64,000 nt of DNA from Methylobacterium soli (GTDB lineage Bacteria > Pseudomonadota > Alphaproteobacteria > Rhizobiales > Beijerinckiaceae), in assembly GCF_008806385.1 (NCBI RefSeq), contig NZ_VZZK01000030.1, forward strand, positions 24,933 through 88,932, in the 5' to 3' direction. Numbering within the stretch: position 1 is the first letter of the stretch; every line of letters starts with the position of its first letter. Shown here one piece after another: positions 60,201-64,000 of this stretch. A program made the translations under genes and the position numbers. The notes under the pieces are model-generated. The model was not told the DNA's origin, made no database searches, and saw nothing but the letters and a program-made list of their open reading frames with translations.

Positions 60201-61790
60201 GTGCCCCACATGGCCCTTATGACAGCCCGACCTTGGAAAGACCCGAAGACCGGGGTTTACCACCTCCGTCAACGCACGCCGCGTGATCTCCTGGCACGTC
60301 TGAAGGGTCAGACGGTGGCCCTCCCCGTGGGCGATGCGTTCGTCAAGGTTAAGGTCGGAGACATCGTTCAGGCCTCCCTCAGGACCAAGGAAGCCGCCGA
60401 GGCTCGGAGTCGCCATGCGGTCGCTGACGGTGCCCTGAAGCGGTTCTGGGAAGTGCAGAAGGCTGGGCTTGTCACACTTACCCAACGGCAGATCACGGCA
60501 CTTAGCGGACTCGTGTACGCGGACGTGAGGGGAGCTGTAGCGGAAGAGCCGGGGACGCCAGAGACGTGGGATCACGTTCTACGGCTTCACGAAGAGGCAC
60601 GCTCGGCAGGCAAGTTGGGACAGTGGGTTGGCCCCTCTGTGGATGGGCTCCTTCTGAAGGAGGGACTCATCGCTGATGCGGCGAGCCGCGAGCGCCTCAT
60701 CGAGGCGATAGACCGCGCCTTCATCCAGGCTGCTATCCACCTTAAGCGTAACTCTGAGGGTGACTATCGCCCTGACCCAGACGCCGCGCGCTTCCCAGAG
60801 TGGCAACGTCCAGCCCCCTCCCCGGCTGTGGCTAAGCCTCTTCAGGAGCGTGGCGACAGGATCACGGCTGCGACCCTGTATGAGCGGTGGGCCGCCTACA
60901 ACGCAGACAAGAAGGCCGCGAACACGATCAAGCGCTATCGAGGCAGCTTCCAATCCCTCAGCGGCTTCCTGAAGGATCGTGATCTTCGCGCCATCACATC
61001 CGATGATGTCTATGCCTGGGCTGTCCACCGCCGTGATGTGGAGGGCGTTAGCCCACGGGTGATCAACAAGAACGATCTTGTCGCGGTCAGCTCGGTTCTA
61101 GGCTGGGCTGTCGGGCGGTCAGGTGGGCAGCTCCTGACCATGAACCCCGTCACTGGCATTGCCTTAGAGGAGCCTAGAAAGGTCGTTCAGCGGGAGCGGA
61201 CGTTCCGTGAGGGCGAGATAGCCGCGATCCTCTCTGCGGCCTCGGCGGTCGAGCCTGATGACAGAAACCCGACCTTCGCCGCTGCCCGTCGTTGGTGCCC
61301 GTGGCTGGCGGCCTACTCCGGTGCGCGCATAGCCGAACTGACACACCTTGAAGCTCGCGACATCCGAACGGAGGGCGGCATCGTCCTCATGGACCTGAAG
61401 TTCACAAAGACGGGTGAGCCGAGAGTCGTGCCAATCCACGCGCACCTCATCGAGATGGGCTTCTTGGGGTTTGTAAAGGCGTCTGGCCCTGGCCCCCTCT
61501 TTTACGATCCGAAGCGACACGGAATGGCTTCGTCCACACCTCCAGCCGAGATGCGTGGGCATAAGGTTGCCAAATGGGTACGTGCTACTGTGGGCCTTGA
61601 TCCCGCTGTAGACCCGAACCATGGGTGGCGTCACACATGGAAGACACTTGCGCTTGGAGCGGGCATTGAGGAGCGGTTGAGGGATGCCATCACGGGGCAT
61701 CGGGTGGCCTCTGTGGGCCGCAAGTATGAGGCTCCCTCGCTCGCGATGCTGGCAACGGCAATGGAGCGGTTTCCTCGTTACGTCCTCTGA
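60201..61790 (+). CDS. Tyrosine recombinase/integrase
   Basis: A 529-residue site-specific recombinase; ATG 60201 or 60210. The N-terminal DUF6538-like part (YHLRQRTPRDLLARLKGQTV) is followed by a SAM-like core-binding region (about 215-310). The catalytic domain carries AYSGARIAELTHLE (Arg), LKFTKTGEPRVVPIH (Lys), NHGWRHTWKT (His-x-x-Arg), ITGHRVASVGRKY (His and the nucleophile Tyr). It is encoded right after tRNA-Leu and should catalyse integration and excision of the element that begins here. Confidence 0.92.
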   Translation: MPHMALMTARPWKDPKTGVYHLRQRTPRDLLARLKGQTVALPVGDAFVKVKVGDIVQASLRTKEAAEARSRHAVADGALKRFWEVQKAGLVTLTQRQITALSGLVYADVRGAVAEEPGTPETWDHVLRLHEEARSAGKLGQWVGPSVDGLLLKEGLIADAASRERLIEAIDRAFIQAAIHLKRNSEGDYRPDPDAARFPEWQRPAPSPAVAKPLQERGDRITAATLYERWAAYNADKKAANTIKRYRGSFQSLSGFLKDRDLRAITSDDVYAWAVHRRDVEGVSPRVINKNDLVAVSSVLGWAVGRSGGQLLTMNPVTGIALEEPRKVVQRERTFREGEIAAILSAASAVEPDDRNPTFAAARRWCPWLAAYSGARIAELTHLEARDIRTEGGIVLMDLKFTKTGEPRVVPIHAHLIEMGFLGFVKASGPGPLFYDPKRHGMASSTPPAEMRGHKVAKWVRATVGLDPAVDPNHGWRHTWKTLALGAGIEERLRDAITGHRVASVGRKYEAPSLAMLATAMERFPRYVL

Positions 61791-61919
61791 CTCGTTCCGT
61801 CCGCAGAGGGGGCAACGCCAGCCCACTTCCGGAACACCGCTATGGGTTCTGAAGTAGGGCTGGGCGAGGTCAAGAGAGTGGGCCGGGGATTGCGGCCTCG
61901 GCTTCCACCAACAGCCTCG

Positions 61920-62509
61920 CTTCATGCCGCCGCACGAACAGCCACAAGGCGAGGCCACTAAAGGATCACGAGCGTCGATAAAGCTAAGCCTACTGGCCCA
62001 GCGATGTGCTCGATGGAGCGGCCCCACCAATATGAGCCGAGGCCATGCTGATAGCCCTGCGATTCCACCGAGGCCATTGAAAACCATGAAGCGCCGCGCA
62101 TCGAGCCGGTTCACGCCAGCCAGGACCGCCGCATAGACCCTCAGCATCGCCGTGAACCGGCCGAAGAAAACGATCTTCCCGCCGTGCTGACGGAATAGGT
62201 ACTGCCCGAGCTTCAGCCGGCCGTGATCGAGGGCGATCAGATGGCCGTAGCGCAATAGCAGCGACATACCCCAGCGCCTCCCGGCCCGGTACCCAGATTA
62301 TCGCCTAGGATTGTAGCAAGTGCGGCCATGGCAAAGACCATCGCGATGTTCAGGTTGCCGGTGCTGTCAGCATAGACGACCGAGGAGATCAGGACCGTCT
62401 CACCCGGCATCAGCACACCGGCGCTTTCAAGACCGATGATCACGAAAATCGCGATGTAGCCGTAGCTGGCGATGAAGCCAGTAATAAGCAGTTCTGTGAG
62501 GAATGACAT
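61920..62509 (-). pseudogene. DedA-family membrane protein, frameshifted
   Basis: From ATG 62509 the minus strand encodes FIASYGYIAIFVIIGLESAG, then VLMPGETVLI and ATILGDNLG of a DedA protein. The frame then shifts near 62267 to MSLLLRYGHLIALDHGRLKL, then KIVFFGRFTAMLRVYAAVLA and FMVFNGLGGIA, and shifts again near 62040 to SIEHIAGPVGLALSTLVIL. Total length fits a DedA of about 200 residues. At least two frameshifts make it non-functional. Confidence 0.75.
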
Positions 62510-62605
62510 CCAGATGCTTCTCAGACTGATTAAGCTGCCTTTCTCTCTGGAAAATCTAGCCGTTCCGCGACCCTGAGGCGCCGAGAGCAATTGCGCCTCC
62601 GCTCG

Positions 62606-63556
62606 TTATCTCTGATCTCGCGCCCGCGTTAGGTTCATTCGCTCACGACCAGCGTCAGCTATGCGATCTGCGAGAAGGGGCAGCGGCGTTCGCGCCATCT
62701 GAGATTGCACATATGGAAGTTGCACATCATTCATCGCATAAACGAATCGAGATGCCTGACTTACCACACGCTCGTTTAGTCGCGCGATTAGCTCATGATG
62801 ATTCCGCCGTCTTATCCGGTTCACCATCTCATCGGTGTTCGCAGCATAGAAAACCTGCTTAGGACCAATAGGTATCATCAGGAACGAGTCGGAGGAAACA
62901 AGATCGCTCGTCATCATCAATGGGCGGTCGGAGGTCATTAGCGCGTTAGAGAAGAGCGGAAAGCTTAAGCTGCCCCATCGCATGGCCATAATGCGCTCGC
63001 GAATCTTTCTGTCATTGATAAGATCTGCTACGATTGTCATGCCCACGCGTTCTATCATGGCCGGTGGCACCGAGTTCATGAACTCTCGCAACGTGCTGGG
63101 CCAAGAGGAACGGCGACGTCTGCGATAATCTAGCTCCATCTCTGGTGTTACATCAGCCCAGCTACGCTCAAAATGTTGTTTGAACGATTTAAGTTCGTCT
63201 GGATGTCGATGCCATAAAGACATGAGAAAGCGCGTCCAGGCTTCCATCTCGCGCGTCTTGAACGTCATATGCTGTCCGGACTTCATGGCGTACAAGACCT
63301 TGGCAGCCAGGTCGTCCACTGGCTTCATAAAAAGAGACTCGAAGGCTTGGGCATCCTCTCCGATCAGGCCATGGAGCTCGTACAAGCGCTCAACGTAACC
63401 AGTGCCTGCAGGGGCAACTCTCTTCGGAACAACTCTATCGCAGTTCTCTCGTGGGCGGCTGAATTGACAGACTCTTCGATCAGAGCCAGCCCACTGCTGT
63501 GTATAAAAAATTGGGATGAAATGGTGAATTTTGGGCGGATTTTGAGTGAACGGCAG
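62606..63556 (-). CDS. DUF4238 protein without a canonical start codon
   Basis: The open frame continues above the first TTG (63385). It reads PFTQNPPKIHHFIPIFYTQQ, then WAGSDRRVCQFSRPRENC and GYVERLYELHGL, the typical DUF4238 N-terminus (HHFIP-type start, then VCQFSRP). A stop closes the frame shortly upstream, and no ATG or GTG lies between. The best start is a CTG at 63556 preceded by GGAGCC, or an ATG was lost. DUF4238 proteins are of unknown function and are common in mobile islands. The GC content is lower than in the housekeeping part. Confidence 0.7.
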   Translation of the reverse strand: MPFTQNPPKIHHFIPIFYTQQWAGSDRRVCQFSRPRENCDRVVPKRVAPAGTGYVERLYELHGLIGEDAQAFESLFMKPVDDLAAKVLYAMKSGQHMTFKTREMEAWTRFLMSLWHRHPDELKSFKQHFERSWADVTPEMELDYRRRRRSSWPSTLREFMNSVPPAMIERVGMTIVADLINDRKIRERIMAMRWGSLSFPLFSNALMTSDRPLMMTSDLVSSDSFLMIPIGPKQVFYAANTDEMVNRIRRRNHHELIARLNERVVSQASRFVYAMNDVQLPYVQSQMARTPLPLLADRIADAGRERMNLTRARDQR

Positions 63557-63648
63557 AATAATGGCTCCATGTTTAGATCCGAGGAGGTCCGCTTATATTC
63601 GGTCGGGGGGGAACTCTTGAAGATGAGCACTTCGCTCCCAACGCGTGA

Positions 63649-63885
63649 TCACTGCGTCAGATCGTCTGTCGCTCTGCCGCGCACCTCTTGGCAGCGATAC
63701 CAAGCTGAACCAGCCTTAATGCCTCTCTGCGACAGCTCCTGAAGCGCATGCTGAACCGCCATTTCCCCAACCCTTTCGCACCGCTCTCTCGTCTCGAAGA
63801 CGGCGGTTGCTCCTTCATCAGGCTGCGCGCTGCCCGAGAAGATGGTCAGGATGAGAAGGAAGGCTGTCTTCACCCACTGCTCCAA
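63649..63885 (-). CDS. Small exported hypothetical protein
   Basis: A 78-residue protein with a signal peptide (MEQWVKTAFLLILTIFSGSA) and a mature part containing two cysteines (TRERCERVGEMAVQ, SAWYRCQEV) that could form one disulfide. No family recognised. It lies upstream of the DUF4238 gene in the same direction within the tRNA-Leu island. Confidence 0.55.
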   Translation of the reverse strand: MEQWVKTAFLLILTIFSGSAQPDEGATAVFETRERCERVGEMAVQHALQELSQRGIKAGSAWYRCQEVRGRATDDLTQ

Positions 63886-63939
63886 ACGGTCGCGACAGGC
63901 GAATCCACATCACTTTGAGAAGCGTAGCAGTAATCTAGC

Positions 63940-64000
63940 AGGGTGTTGAAGAAGTCCGTGGCGTGGCCGAGCTGGGCGTGATTCACTCCTTCCCGGAAGC
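63940..64000. mobile_element. Possible insertion-sequence end at window edge
   Basis: CAGGGTGTTGAAGAAGTCC resembles the terminal repeats of several IS families (IS5/IS1182-like ends with GTTGAAAAA cores). Only 50 bases are visible and no transposase can be read, so this is tentative. Confidence 0.25.

Noticed and set aside
1..64000. CRISPR array
   Set aside because: I looked for regularly spaced 25-40 base direct repeats and saw none. The repeats present are far apart and degenerate.

Overview
The window is high-GC DNA from an alphaproteobacterium, most likely Methylobacterium or a close relative. The basis is gene content and style: several glutathione-independent formaldehyde-dehydrogenase-like zinc alcohol dehydrogenases, a FmdB zinc ribbon, FixJ/LuxR-type HTH regulators, multi-PAS GGDEF/EAL proteins, a queA-tgt pair, lipB and fliN. 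No 16S rRNA gene is present, so the genus is an inference.

Layout. (1) 1-15.3 kb: a detoxification and stress-type region with three paralogous zinc alcohol dehydrogenases, an SRPBCC protein, a royal-jelly-like beta-propeller, FmdB, a DJ-1/PfpI protein, an aldo-keto reductase, a channel-like membrane protein, a very large PAS/GAF/LuxR sensor-regulator, a Crp-type regulator and several decayed genes (IS256 and IS5 remnants, an internally deleted channel paralogue). (2) 15.9-19.5 kb: an 1178-residue c-di-GMP enzyme with two GGDEF domains and one EAL domain. (3) 20.2-28.3 kb: a catabolic cluster made of an M20 amidohydrolase, a polar amino-acid ABC importer (permease and ATPase fused) behind a sigma-54-type promoter, an HpaB/HpaC-like two-component flavin monooxygenase, an aspartoacylase-family deacylase and a divergent MarR regulator. 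Its substrate is unknown. (4) 29.0-30.4 kb: a complete IS110-family (IS1111-group) element sitting inside one copy of a roughly 200-bp dispersed repeat. Two uninterrupted copies of this repeat lie elsewhere in the window.

(5) 30.7-47.8 kb: what looks like a complete hmf cluster for 5-hydroxymethylfurfural, furandicarboxylate and furoate degradation. HmfH (GMC oxidase), HmfF (UbiD) and HmfG (UbiX) would turn HMF into 2-furoate. HmfD (CoA ligase), HmfABC (molybdenum hydroxylase) and HmfE (enoyl-CoA-hydratase family) would turn furoate into 2-oxoglutarate. A LysR and an AraC regulator, an MFS transporter, a sodium-solute symporter and an extra alpha/beta hydrolase accompany them. A near-identical 14-bp motif lies upstream of both hmfF/LysR and hmfG, suggesting one LysR regulon.

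(6) 48.2-50.3 kb: another repeat copy and the C-terminal stub of a glycoside hydrolase cut off by an IS3 element. (7) 50.5-60.1 kb: housekeeping-like DNA with tRNA-Lys, a GGDEF/EAL protein, tgt, queA, a CDF transporter, lipB, fliN and tRNA-Leu. (8) 60.2 kb to the end: the start of an integrated element next to tRNA-Leu(GAG), with a tyrosine recombinase, a decayed DedA gene, a DUF4238 protein that seems to lack a normal start codon, and a small exported protein. Its far end is outside the window.
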